Of a stretch of DNA of 64,000 nucleotides, positions 1 through 8,711 are shown one piece after another. Below the pieces are notes generated by a model. The model saw only the letters and a program-made list of their open reading frames with translations. It was not told the origin of the DNA and made no database searches. How positions within the stretch are numbered: position 1 is the stretch's first letter; each line of letters starts with the position of its first letter. The stretch spans positions 1-64,000 of the forward strand of contig JAHCMI010000006.1 in NCBI GenBank assembly GCA_019192545.1. The letters run 5' to 3'. This DNA is from Rivularia sp. MS3 (GTDB taxonomy: Bacteria > Cyanobacteriota > Cyanobacteriia > Cyanobacteriales > Nostocaceae). The position numbers and the translations under genes were made by a program.

Positions 1-1
1 G

Positions 2-2599
2 GAATTAACTGTTCTCAAAGGGCATACATCCGGTGTCAGCAGCGCCAGATTTAGCCCCGATGGCAAACGCATTCTCACCATATCCAAGGACGATACCACC
101 CGTATTTGGGATAGCAACGGCAAGGAATTAACTGTTCTCAAAGGGCATACATCCGGTGTCAGCAGCGCCAGATTTAGCTCCGACAGCAAACGTATTCTCA
201 CTGCATCATGGGATAATACTGCCCGTATTTGGGATAGTAATGGTAAACAATTAGCTGTTCTCAAAGGGCATACAGATGCGGTCAAAAATGCCAGATTTAG
301 CTCTGACGGTAAACGTATTCTCACTGCATCATGGGATAGTACTGCTCGTATTTGGGATAGTAATGGTAAACAATTAGCTGTTCTCAAAGGGCATACACAT
401 CTCGTCAACAGCGCCGTATTTAGCTCTGATGGTAAACGCATTCTCACCGCTTCAGATGACTATACCGCCCGGATTTGGGATAGTAATGGTGGACAATTAG
501 CTGTTCTCAAAAGAGTCAACAACGCCGTATTTAGCCCCAACGGCAAAAGCATTCTCACCGCATCAGGCAATATTTTGGATGTATCCGGCAAGAAATTAGC
601 TGTTCTCAAAGGAGTCAACAACGCCGTATTTAGTCCTGACGGCAAACACATTCTCACCACTTCAGATGACAATACCGCCCGGATTTGGGATATATCTAGT
701 AAGGAGTTAGTTATTCTTGAAGGGCATACATCTGTATTTAGTCCTGATGGCAAACGCATTCTTGCTGCATCCAACGATAATACTGCGCGAATTTGGGATA
801 ACACTGGTAAACAAAAATCAACTATTCTCAAAGGTCATACAGATGAAGTTCTCAGCGCCGTATTTAGTCTTGACGGCAAACGCATTATCACCGCATCAGG
901 TGACAAAACCGCTCGGATTTGGGATAGTAATGGTAAACAATTAGCTGTTCTCAAAGGACATACAGATGCTGTCAGAAATGCCAGATTTAGTCCCAATGGT
1001 AAACACATTCTTACCGTATCCGTGTCTTCGCAAGAATTGAAGGATAATACTGCCCGGACTTGGGATAGTAATGGTAAACAATTAGCTATTCTTAAAGGGA
1101 GTACAGCTGGTGTTATCAATGCCCAATTCAGCCCCGATGGCAAACGCATTCTCACTGTACCTTGGGGTAATACCGTCCGAATTTGGGATACCCAAGGCAA
1201 GGAATTAGCTTTTTTAAAAGGGCATACAAACGATGTCAACAGCGCTGTCTTTAGCCCCGACGGTAAACGCATTCTCACTGCATCTTTGGACAATACCGCC
1301 AGGATTTGGAATAGTGCTGGCAAGGAATTAGCTGTTCTTAAAGGGCATACAAACTATGTCAACAGTGCCGTCTTTAGCCCCAACGGCAAACACATTCTCA
1401 CCGCTTCATATGACAATACAGCCAGGATTTGGGATAGTACTGGTAAGGAGTTAGCTGTTCTCAAAGGACATACATCAGGTGTTATCAACGCCCAATTTAG
1501 CCCCGACGGCAAACGCATTCTTACTACATCTGGTGATAAAACCGCCCGGATTTGGGATACCAAGGGCAACCAATTAGCTGTTCTCAAAGGACACACATCA
1601 GGTATCAACAGCGCCGCATTTAGCCCCGACGGCAAACGTATTCTTACCACATCTGGTGATAAAACCACTCGGATTTGGCGAATGGAAGAGTTAAGTGATT
1701 TGCTGGCGAGGGGTTGCGAGTGGTTGGATGATTATTTAGTTATCCATGCCCAAGATTTGCAAAAATTACAGGTATGTCAAACACCTACTAATACCAAAGC
1801 AGCAGCACCGTATTTAGTGGAATTAGGGGAAGAGTTAGCAAAAGCAGGTAATGTTGAGAAAGCTATTGCTAATTTTAAGACTGCTTTGGAATGGAATACG
1901 GAATTGAAATTTGATTCCCAGAAAAAAGCACAAGAGTTTGAGAAAAAGGGAAAAGCGGAACTTTTGCTTTATGAAGGAAAGGTTCTATCAGAAGAGGGTG
2001 ATATTGATAATGCTATTATTAAACTTCAACAAGCATCAAGATTAGACCCCAGTTTAGACATCAAACCAAAGATAAAAGAAGCCCAAAAATTAGCCGCCAC
2101 AGCTTTAGCTATTAAGGCAGATGAGTTTATTAGAGAGAATAAGATAAAAGAAGCTATTGCTGCTTACAAGAAAGCGCAGCAAATAAATGCCAAAGTTGAA
2201 ATTGGTGCTTTAAATTTTTATTTCCTTTGTTTACGCGGTATTCAAGGTGGATTAGCCAAGGAGGTGATTTTTGCCTGTGAAAATGCTGTAAAACTTGCAC
2301 CGGATGCAGTCTTTATTCGTGATGGTCGCGGATTCGCAAGAGCGCTGACAGGAGATTACAAGGGAGCTATAGCAGATTTTGAAGCATTGATTGCTGAAGC
2401 TAATAGTAAAAAAGATGCAAAAGATTTTTTATCCGATCTAGATGCAAAATCTTTTGTGTCCGGTGGAGCTTTTAACATTTCCATAAGAAATCCTGATAAA
2501 GAGGAGATAAAACAATGGCAGAAGTGGGTAAAAGTTTTGCGAGAAGGTAAGAATCCGTTTACTGAGGAGGAATTGGAGAAGTTACGAAGTGGTAGGTGA
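2..2599 (+). CDS. WD40-repeat protein with C-terminal TPR-like region (5' partial)
   Basis: The reading frame is open from base 2, so the gene starts before the window; a TTG at 575 is only an internal codon. About 13 WD40 blades occupy bases 2-1680, each ending in the pattern ARIWD and opening with LKGHT. Two adjacent blades near 500-620 lack the GHT segment and are shortened. From about 1690 the protein becomes helical, with TPR-like units (EKAIANFKTALEW, DNAIIKLQQASRLDP, KGAIADFEALI). WD40 propellers and TPRs are protein-interaction scaffolds, so a structural or sensing role is likely. The next gene, 69 bases on, encodes a caspase-like protease, a frequent neighbour of such scaffolds in filamentous cyanobacteria. 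The blades are nearly identical at DNA level (123-base period at the left end), which indicates recent duplication or gene conversion. Confidence 0.93.
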   Translation, partial: ELTVLKGHTSGVSSARFSPDGKRILTISKDDTTRIWDSNGKELTVLKGHTSGVSSARFSSDSKRILTASWDNTARIWDSNGKQLAVLKGHTDAVKNARFSSDGKRILTASWDSTARIWDSNGKQLAVLKGHTHLVNSAVFSSDGKRILTASDDYTARIWDSNGGQLAVLKRVNNAVFSPNGKSILTASGNILDVSGKKLAVLKGVNNAVFSPDGKHILTTSDDNTARIWDISSKELVILEGHTSVFSPDGKRILAASNDNTARIWDNTGKQKSTILKGHTDEVLSAVFSLDGKRIITASGDKTARIWDSNGKQLAVLKGHTDAVRNARFSPNGKHILTVSVSSQELKDNTARTWDSNGKQLAILKGSTAGVINAQFSPDGKRILTVPWGNTVRIWDTQGKELAFLKGHTNDVNSAVFSPDGKRILTASLDNTARIWNSAGKELAVLKGHTNYVNSAVFSPNGKHILTASYDNTARIWDSTGKELAVLKGHTSGVINAQFSPDGKRILTTSGDKTARIWDTKGNQLAVLKGHTSGINSAAFSPDGKRILTTSGDKTTRIWRMEELSDLLARGCEWLDDYLVIHAQDLQKLQVCQTPTNTKAAAPYLVELGEELAKAGNVEKAIANFKTALEWNTELKFDSQKKAQEFEKKGKAELLLYEGKVLSEEGDIDNAIIKLQQASRLDPSLDIKPKIKEAQKLAATALAIKADEFIRENKIKEAIAAYKKAQQINAKVEIGALNFYFLCLRGIQGGLAKEVIFACENAVKLAPDAVFIRDGRGFARALTGDYKGAIADFEALIAEANSKKDAKDFLSDLDAKSFVSGGAFNISIRNPDKEEIKQWQKWVKVLREGKNPFTEEELEKLRSGR

Positions 2600-2668
2600 T
2601 GAAAAAAAGTTTAAGAAACCCTTACTGATTTCCAGAACATAAATAATAAATCATTTAACAAAAAACCA

Positions 2669-5600
2669 ATGACCAAACCACCCAACTTCTACGCCCTACT
2701 AATCGGAATTGACTGCTACCTACCTAACCGCTTATCCAACGGCATATCCTACAGAAACTTAGGAGGAAGCGTCCGGGACATCAATCATGTGGAAGAATTT
2801 CTTCTACGTCAACCCCAAAAACCAACGCAGATATTTAAATTAACTTCCTCCAATCCAGATTTTACAGAATTTGGTAAAACCCCCAAACCCAAAGAGCCGG
2901 AATCACAACTACCAACCTACAAAAACATAGTTGCAAAATTCCAAGAACTGACAGCCACAGCAGCATCTGGTGATTTAGTATATATCCAATATTCCGGTCA
3001 TGGAGGACGAGCAATAACCAATTATCCCCACATCAAGGGAGAAAATGGTATTGATGAAGGATTGGTTCCGGTTGATATTGGTAAGGGGGAAGGACAATAT
3101 CTACGGGATTTGGAATTAGCCATGCTGATGAAAAACATGGTGGATAAGGGATTGGTTGTTACCCTTGTGATTGATTGCTGTCACTCCGGTGGTACTGTTC
3201 GGGGTGAGTATGCAAATATTCGCGGTTTGGATACGATTGATGAAACTGAAAGACCAATATCCAATCTAGTTGCTTCCCCGGAGGAATTAACCCAGCATTG
3301 GCAATCTTTAACACAACAACAACCGGATACATCGCGAGCTGTTACTCGTAAAGGAACGGCTGTAGCTGGTATGTTACCGGAAGTGGAAGGTTATGTAGTA
3401 TTAGCTGCTTGTAGACCTTCGGAATCTGCTTATGAATACGCATTTGACAGCAAACATCGTAATGGTGCCCTAACTTATTGGTTGCTCGATACCTTAAATC
3501 AACCAATGCCGGGAATGACTTATAAAGTACTACAAGACCGCATCAGTGCCAAAATCAAAACCTTGTTTCCCCAACAAACACCGATGTTGATGGGTGAAGG
3601 GGAGCGTGTGGTATTTAGTAGCGAATATGCGAGAACTGAGTATGCAGTTAATATCATGCAGGTGGAAGTAGAAGGAAATATCACCAAAGTTAAATTAAAT
3701 ACAGGACAAGCACAGGGTTTGCGTAAAGGTGCAGAACTTGCAATTTATTCTTTTGGTTCTAGAAATTTGCAAGCAGTGGAAGAGAGAATTGCTATAGCGG
3801 AAATTACAGAGTTAGGAGCATCGGATTCTTGGGCTGAAGTGATAAATATACTTGATGATGAAGCAGTAATTGAACAAGGAGCGCAAGCTGTACTAACCTC
3901 TGCACCAGTCAAGTTAGTTAAAAAAGTCCGCTTGTTAAAAGATGAAAATAGTCAAAATAATACTACTATAGCCCTACAAAATATTGAATCAGCTCTAATT
4001 GGTAACGGTTGGGTGGAACTAGCAAAAGCAGATGAAGCTGCTGATTACCAAGTTGATGTTAATGATTTAACTTACCAGATATATGATAGAACCGGCTCAC
4101 CAATTATCCTGCGACCATTACTAAAAGTAAACGAGTTTGATGCTGCCGAAACTTTAGTGAAAAGATTGGTACATCTAGCAAAATATCAATCAATCCAGGA
4201 ACTAGATAACCACGATGCAAATTCACCTTTGAGAGGGAAGATTACGGTGGAATTGCTGGGTACTCAAGCAGATTATGATTCAGCAGACAAAGAAAATCCC
4301 GAACCATTTCCCGATAGCAGTCAACCAGAAATGAAATCTGGAGAATACCTTTTCTTTAACATCCGTAATAACTATTCCGATGTTGTGAACGTTGCAGTAC
4401 TCAATTTACAGTCAGATTGGGCAATCACGCAATCAAAACCGAAAAACAGTAAATTTATTTCCCTTGACCCCGGACAGGAAGAAATGGTTACTTTAAACAT
4501 GAGCCTCCCATCTGGAGAACATATTGCTGAAGATATTTTTAAAGTTTTTACAACAGTTGGTACGGCTGATTTTCGCTGGTTGGAATTACCATCTTTAGAC
4601 GAGCCAATTTTACCACCAGAAGCTAGGGGAGTATCGAGAAGCGGTAGTGCTTTAGACGAACTTTTGATGACATTTGCATCAGAACAACCACCAACACGTA
4701 AAGGAAACCCCGTCGCTTTCCCCAGCCGGGAATGGACAACTACGCAATTCTCTGTGAAAGTTAAAGGTAATGGGGAAAAGAAACAAATAAAAAGTATTGA
4801 ACAAGTTGGTAATCAAAATCAAGAATCAACAAAAATCTTGATTTTAGCTACCAACCCTAGACAGGACTTAAGATTAGCAAGCGAAATCCGGAATCTTGAA
4901 GAAATAATCAGAAGTTCACCAAACCGAGAACAATTCCAACTCAAACAAAAAGTTGCACTCCGTCCCCAAGATTTGCAACGTGATTTACTAGAAATAAAAC
5001 CCAGAATCGTTCACTTTTGCGGACATGGTAGCCCAAATCAAGGACTAACGCTAGAAAACGATGCTGGAGAACCACAGTTAGTCACAACAGAAGCAATATC
5101 AAACCTATTTAAACAATTTCAAAATCAAATAGAGTGCGTATTACTTAACGCTTGCTACTCCCAAACCCAAGCCCAGAGCATTGTACAGCATATCAACTAC
5201 GTCATCGGCATGGAGCAGGAAATTTTTGATGATGTGGCGATCGCCTTTACAAAAGGTTTCTACGAAGCGTTAGTTCACGGGAGAAGCATAGATTCCGCTT
5301 ACGAATTAGGTTGTAATAATATTCAAATTGAAATTAATCGTACTAAAAATTATCGCACGCCATATCCAGTAAGCGTTCCCGAACATTTGATACCCAAACT
5401 ATTTAAAAATCCCCATCCAGCAGTCATTTCTAGTTCCGTGGAAGAAACAGAAACAGCATCTCCAAGTAGTAATAAGCTGGATGAAAAGCAACTGAGTACA
5501 GAAGAAGTAATTCAAAAGTTAGAGCAGATTGAGCAATTGATATCAGCTGCGGAATTATTAGATAATGTGAAAAATAAATCGCTTAGATATTTGGAATCAG

Positions 5601-5758
5601 CTAAGGATGAAATGTTAGAAGTTGAGCCAGATAAAGAGTTTGCTGCTTCTAATTTGAAAAAGATGGTAGATACCTTAAGGAAAGGAGGTGAAGTTGCAAA
5701 TTCAAATCATAAATTGTTGACAAATATTAAACAAATACTAAATAAACTCATGGGGTAA
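2669..5758 (+). CDS. Caspase-family (C14, orthocaspase) protease with second C-terminal CHAT protease domain
   Basis: The N-terminal third is a peptidase C14 domain. The catalytic His is H111 in YIQYSGHGGRA and the Cys is C171 in VIDCCHSGG, so the dyad is intact. The middle (roughly residues 320-700) looks like a beta-rich region with a surface or adhesive character and no family I can name. A second cysteine-protease fold follows at about 720-930: it begins ILILATNP, has the His in VHFCGHGS (about 786) and the Cys in VLLNACYS (about 831), which is the CHAT pattern. The last 100 residues are charged and helical. Caspase and CHAT proteases act in regulated proteolysis and cell-death-like responses. 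Two apparently complete dyads in one chain is unusual. Substrates are unknown. The WD40 gene just upstream is the likely partner. Confidence 0.92.
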   Translation: MTKPPNFYALLIGIDCYLPNRLSNGISYRNLGGSVRDINHVEEFLLRQPQKPTQIFKLTSSNPDFTEFGKTPKPKEPESQLPTYKNIVAKFQELTATAASGDLVYIQYSGHGGRAITNYPHIKGENGIDEGLVPVDIGKGEGQYLRDLELAMLMKNMVDKGLVVTLVIDCCHSGGTVRGEYANIRGLDTIDETERPISNLVASPEELTQHWQSLTQQQPDTSRAVTRKGTAVAGMLPEVEGYVVLAACRPSESAYEYAFDSKHRNGALTYWLLDTLNQPMPGMTYKVLQDRISAKIKTLFPQQTPMLMGEGERVVFSSEYARTEYAVNIMQVEVEGNITKVKLNTGQAQGLRKGAELAIYSFGSRNLQAVEERIAIAEITELGASDSWAEVINILDDEAVIEQGAQAVLTSAPVKLVKKVRLLKDENSQNNTTIALQNIESALIGNGWVELAKADEAADYQVDVNDLTYQIYDRTGSPIILRPLLKVNEFDAAETLVKRLVHLAKYQSIQELDNHDANSPLRGKITVELLGTQADYDSADKENPEPFPDSSQPEMKSGEYLFFNIRNNYSDVVNVAVLNLQSDWAITQSKPKNSKFISLDPGQEEMVTLNMSLPSGEHIAEDIFKVFTTVGTADFRWLELPSLDEPILPPEARGVSRSGSALDELLMTFASEQPPTRKGNPVAFPSREWTTTQFSVKVKGNGEKKQIKSIEQVGNQNQESTKILILATNPRQDLRLASEIRNLEEIIRSSPNREQFQLKQKVALRPQDLQRDLLEIKPRIVHFCGHGSPNQGLTLENDAGEPQLVTTEAISNLFKQFQNQIECVLLNACYSQTQAQSIVQHINYVIGMEQEIFDDVAIAFTKGFYEALVHGRSIDSAYELGCNNIQIEINRTKNYRTPYPVSVPEHLIPKLFKNPHPAVISSSVEETETASPSSNKLDEKQLSTEEVIQKLEQIEQLISAAELLDNVKNKSLRYLESAKDEMLEVEPDKEFAASNLKKMVDTLRKGGEVANSNHKLLTNIKQILNKLMG

Positions 5759-5766
5759 GAATAATA

Positions 5767-5801
5767 CAGGGGTTAGGTTTTAGGGGTTAGGGATTAGGGG
5801 T
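5767..5801. repeat. Short G-rich tandem repeat (GGGGTTAGG type)
   Basis: Imperfect copies of a GGGGTTAGG-like unit lie between the protease gene and a foldback element. The same motif recurs inverted at 20799-20832. This is the short tandem repeat class typical of filamentous cyanobacterial intergenic DNA. Confidence 0.6.
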
Positions 5802-5939
5802 TATATCATGTCCGGTAAATCAGTTACGATTGTCATTGCGAGCGGAACGAAGTGAAGCGAAGCAATCACAACACTTTGCGATTACTTCACTACGCTATCG
5901 CTGCGTTCGTAATGACAACTGTTTAAACGGACATAATAT
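5802..5939. mobile_element. MITE-like foldback element
   Basis: The ends are imperfect inverted repeats. The left end carries TATCATGTCCG then GTCATTGCGAGCG; the right end, read on the opposite strand, carries TATTATGTCCG then GTCATTACGAACG. The interior is built from GAAGCGAAGCAATC-type palindromes common in cyanobacteria. No coding capacity. A related arrangement occurs at about 50380-50545. Most likely a non-autonomous MITE or REP-like cluster; the mobilising transposase is not in the window. Confidence 0.55.
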
Positions 5940-5950
5940 TAGGGTTGGGG

Positions 5951-5989
5951 AAAAATAAAAAAATAAAAAAATAAAAAAATAAAAAAATC
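5951..5989. repeat. Perfect A-rich heptamer tandem array (ATAAAAA)
   Basis: Five tandem units of an A6T heptamer end about 10 bases before the ATG at 6001. Such a homopolymer-like array is prone to slippage and sits where promoter spacing or a ribosome-binding site would be expected. No Shine-Dalgarno sequence is visible there. Confidence 0.8.
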
Positions 5990-6000
5990 GGAATATTTTA

Positions 6001-7362
6001 ATGGGTTTAATATCGAGATATTGGATTTTATTTACTGTTGACAGCTTGAGTCGTTGTCGAAATGATGTAATCACATCAGCTCAAGATTTTTTTAATGAGC
6101 AGTTTCCAGAAGTAATAAACCAAAAAGAAATACCAGATAGAAATATTCAACGTCAATTAATGCAATGGTATCAGTCAAACGACCCTCGTAGTGAGATGGC
6201 TGAGAAATGCTTGCGTTGCTTTATCTCCAATGTACTGAAAGAAAGTTGTACAACATTAGAAAGAAAGTTTGCCGAAAAGCACTATCTCTACAGTGCTGAA
6301 ATATTACCATTAGTATTGGATGCTGCTCATCAAAAATCGTCTCATACCAATAATAAAAGCAGAAAAGAATCCCTTACGACTCAAATATTATCAACCTTTA
6401 ATCCCCAGAAAAGTAATTTATCAACTTGGGTGATTACTATTTTTAAAAGTTATAGCGCTGTAAAAAATACTTTAAAAGAACATGGAATTGTACAGTTAAC
6501 TGATTGGACAATTCTTCGCTATACAACCCATACAAGATTAAAGCGAGCTTTATCAAATTTGCAATTAACACCCACTGAAATTACACAAGCTGTTAAATTG
6601 CTTGATAGTTTTCATCAAGTTTATTGTACTCAACTAACCTCACATCGTAAACCTAAACCTGATAGTAAATTTACTACTGCTAAATATCCCCAACCAACGC
6701 AAGAGCAACTCAATCAAATAGCTACAATTGTATATGGAAACAAAATAGTTACCTGCGAAAAAGTTCTAGAAGAATTACAAAAGCTTGCGACTCAATTACG
6801 AGAAACTTGGATGCAACCCAAGCCAAAAGGAAATCAAAATGATGATAATCATAATAAAGTACCGAAACTACCCGATTATTGCATTGAACCATTTGATAAT
6901 TGCCTACATCAATCAGTACAACAGGTGATTCAAAATCACTGTAACTATATAGAAAGAAAAGGAACTCAGAAGGGAAGACAACAAGCAGAAAAATACCTAG
7001 AAGCACTACGTCTATTTCATTGTGATGGAGTTGCGCTACAAAAAATAGCTTCGCAATTAGGATTTACAGATCAACCTCATTTAAGCCGTTTGCTAAAGCT
7101 GAAAATATTACGTGAGGATATTCGGCGTAATTTACTTTTAAACTTAAAAAAATATGTTACAGAACTTTCTGGATATTCTCAAAGTCCTGAGAAGCTATTG
7201 GAATTAGATACACAAATTCAAAATATTTTTGGTCAAGAAGTTGATGAATTAATTCAAGAAGCAGAAAAAGAAGCTAAAAATAGATATAGACTAATGATGA
7301 AGAGTACATTAGCTCAATCAATTTGTAAATTTGTGGCTGAATATCTGCATAATAGGTATTAG
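6001..7362 (+). CDS. Sigma-70-like / HTH regulatory protein, first gene of DUF1822-CHASE2 set
   Basis: A 453-residue basic protein with no membrane segment. Near residues 335-370 (LRLFHCDGVALQKIASQLGF followed by DQPHLSRLLK) it resembles a region-4-type helix-turn-helix, and the upstream helical region around TDWTILRYTTHTRLKRAL could be a second DNA- or polymerase-contact region. Similar proteins annotated as sigma-70-like precede DUF1822 genes in many filamentous cyanobacteria, and here the stop is 12 bases before the DUF1822 start. I infer a divergent sigma factor or transcriptional regulator. The classical sigma region 2 is not obvious, so promoter-specific sigma activity is unproven. The start ATG lacks a clear ribosome-binding site. 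Confidence 0.6.
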   Translation: MGLISRYWILFTVDSLSRCRNDVITSAQDFFNEQFPEVINQKEIPDRNIQRQLMQWYQSNDPRSEMAEKCLRCFISNVLKESCTTLERKFAEKHYLYSAEILPLVLDAAHQKSSHTNNKSRKESLTTQILSTFNPQKSNLSTWVITIFKSYSAVKNTLKEHGIVQLTDWTILRYTTHTRLKRALSNLQLTPTEITQAVKLLDSFHQVYCTQLTSHRKPKPDSKFTTAKYPQPTQEQLNQIATIVYGNKIVTCEKVLEELQKLATQLRETWMQPKPKGNQNDDNHNKVPKLPDYCIEPFDNCLHQSVQQVIQNHCNYIERKGTQKGRQQAEKYLEALRLFHCDGVALQKIASQLGFTDQPHLSRLLKLKILREDIRRNLLLNLKKYVTELSGYSQSPEKLLELDTQIQNIFGQEVDELIQEAEKEAKNRYRLMMKSTLAQSICKFVAEYLHNRY

Positions 7363-7374
7363 AAATTTAATATC

Positions 7375-8694
7375 ATGACTAATTTTATCACTGATTTAAC
7401 CAACGACTTATTTGGAATTGAGAATACCCAAGAAATAATCAATTTAGACATCGAGCAATTACAACAAGCTGTTTTAGCAAGCGAACAAATAAATAATCAA
7501 TATCGACAATTGCAGGTTTATTTTCAGTACTTGACTTTATTTGCTTTTGAAGGGTGGTTAAGTCAACGAGAACCAAGTTTAACTCTATATAAGGAGCAAT
7601 CTTCTACCTTAAAACATCAATATGCAAATGTCATTGATGCTGTATGTAATTTAGAAGTAGGGAATTTTAAAGTTTGCTTAATTCCTAGTATGTTGTTAAT
7701 GGATGAAGAAGTAGCTATTCCGAGAGCAGCGGTTGAACTACCAGAATATGTAGCCCATTTTTATATTGTCATTGGTGTTGATGAAGAATCTGAAATAGCA
7801 GCAGTAAAAGGATTTTTACGTTATGACCAATTAGTTAATATTAAAGCAGAATTACAACCAGAAACAGATTGGAATTATTACATACCTTTAGTTCAATTCA
7901 ATCAGCAAGTAGATGAACTATTACTTTTCTTACAATGTTTAGCACCCACAGCAATTCCTTTACCAGAGATTCCTGGCTCCCGTGAGAATATTTTGAGAAG
8001 AGTACAACTAGGATTATTGAACTTATTACCCCAACTAAATAATCGTCCTTTATGGGAAGTTTTGACTTGGGAGCAAGGTACGGCAATATTAACAACACCT
8101 CTATTACTCAACTGGGTTTATCAATCAATTAATCAAAATGCTGTTACATTGACTAACCATTTATCCGATTTATTGCAGATTTTAACTCAGCAAGCAGTCG
8201 ATGTAGGGGTTTGGTTAGTTGATAGAGCAGATGATGCTGTAGAAACATTATCATGGCAATTAATTCCAGCAACTTCTGAATTGCGCTCCACATCACCATC
8301 AAATTCTTTTGAAGAACTAGAAATTATTCTACAAGATATTCAATTTCAGGAGCAACAACTAGATATTCCACTTACAGCAATTCGTGCTTATCAAGATATT
8401 CAATTAGGAAAATCACTGCGATTATATGCAATTATTTGGTCTTTAGCAGAAGCCGAAAACGGGTGGAATTTGTTAATAATTTTAAAATCTATTAATGATA
8501 ATCAATCACCCTCTAGATTTAGCTTACGAGTTAGCGACCAAATAGAGGTTTTAGATGAACAAGATTTAATTACTAATAATAATAATTATATATATACTCA
8601 GGTAGAAGGAAATTATGATGATAAATTTATCATAACTGTAATTTCAGAAACTGGAGAAACACAAGCCTTTCCATCTTTTGAATTTATTAGATAG
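7375..8694 (+). CDS. DUF1822 family protein
   Basis: The 439-residue protein shows the DUF1822 layout: an N-terminal helical segment, FEGWLSQREPS, then a conserved beta-rich core around VIDAVCNLEVGNFKVCLIPS and VAIPRAAVELPEYVAHFYIV. No signal peptide or membrane helix is visible, so it is probably cytoplasmic. The biochemical function of the family is unknown. It lies 12 bases after the sigma-like gene and 17 bases before the CHAT-CHASE2 gene, so the three are almost certainly cotranscribed. That context suggests an intermediary between a membrane sensor and a transcription regulator. Confidence 0.85.
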   Translation: MTNFITDLTNDLFGIENTQEIINLDIEQLQQAVLASEQINNQYRQLQVYFQYLTLFAFEGWLSQREPSLTLYKEQSSTLKHQYANVIDAVCNLEVGNFKVCLIPSMLLMDEEVAIPRAAVELPEYVAHFYIVIGVDEESEIAAVKGFLRYDQLVNIKAELQPETDWNYYIPLVQFNQQVDELLLFLQCLAPTAIPLPEIPGSRENILRRVQLGLLNLLPQLNNRPLWEVLTWEQGTAILTTPLLLNWVYQSINQNAVTLTNHLSDLLQILTQQAVDVGVWLVDRADDAVETLSWQLIPATSELRSTSPSNSFEELEIILQDIQFQEQQLDIPLTAIRAYQDIQLGKSLRLYAIIWSLAEAENGWNLLIILKSINDNQSPSRFSLRVSDQIEVLDEQDLITNNNNYIYTQVEGNYDDKFIITVISETGETQAFPSFEFIR

Positions 8695-8711
8695 TAATCT
8701 AAAAATTTATT

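Noticed and set aside
575-577. TTG at 575 as start of the WD40 gene
   Set aside because: The frame is open and encodes typical WD40 blades back to base 2, so the start lies outside the window.
460-1668. Three long open frames on the minus strand under the WD40 gene
   Set aside because: They repeat with the same period as the blades on the plus strand and are a by-product of the repeated sequence; the plus-strand frame is clearly coding.
2-1680. CRISPR-like periodicity
   Set aside because: The repeats are coding WD40 blades of about 123 bases with no conserved repeat and unique spacer pattern.
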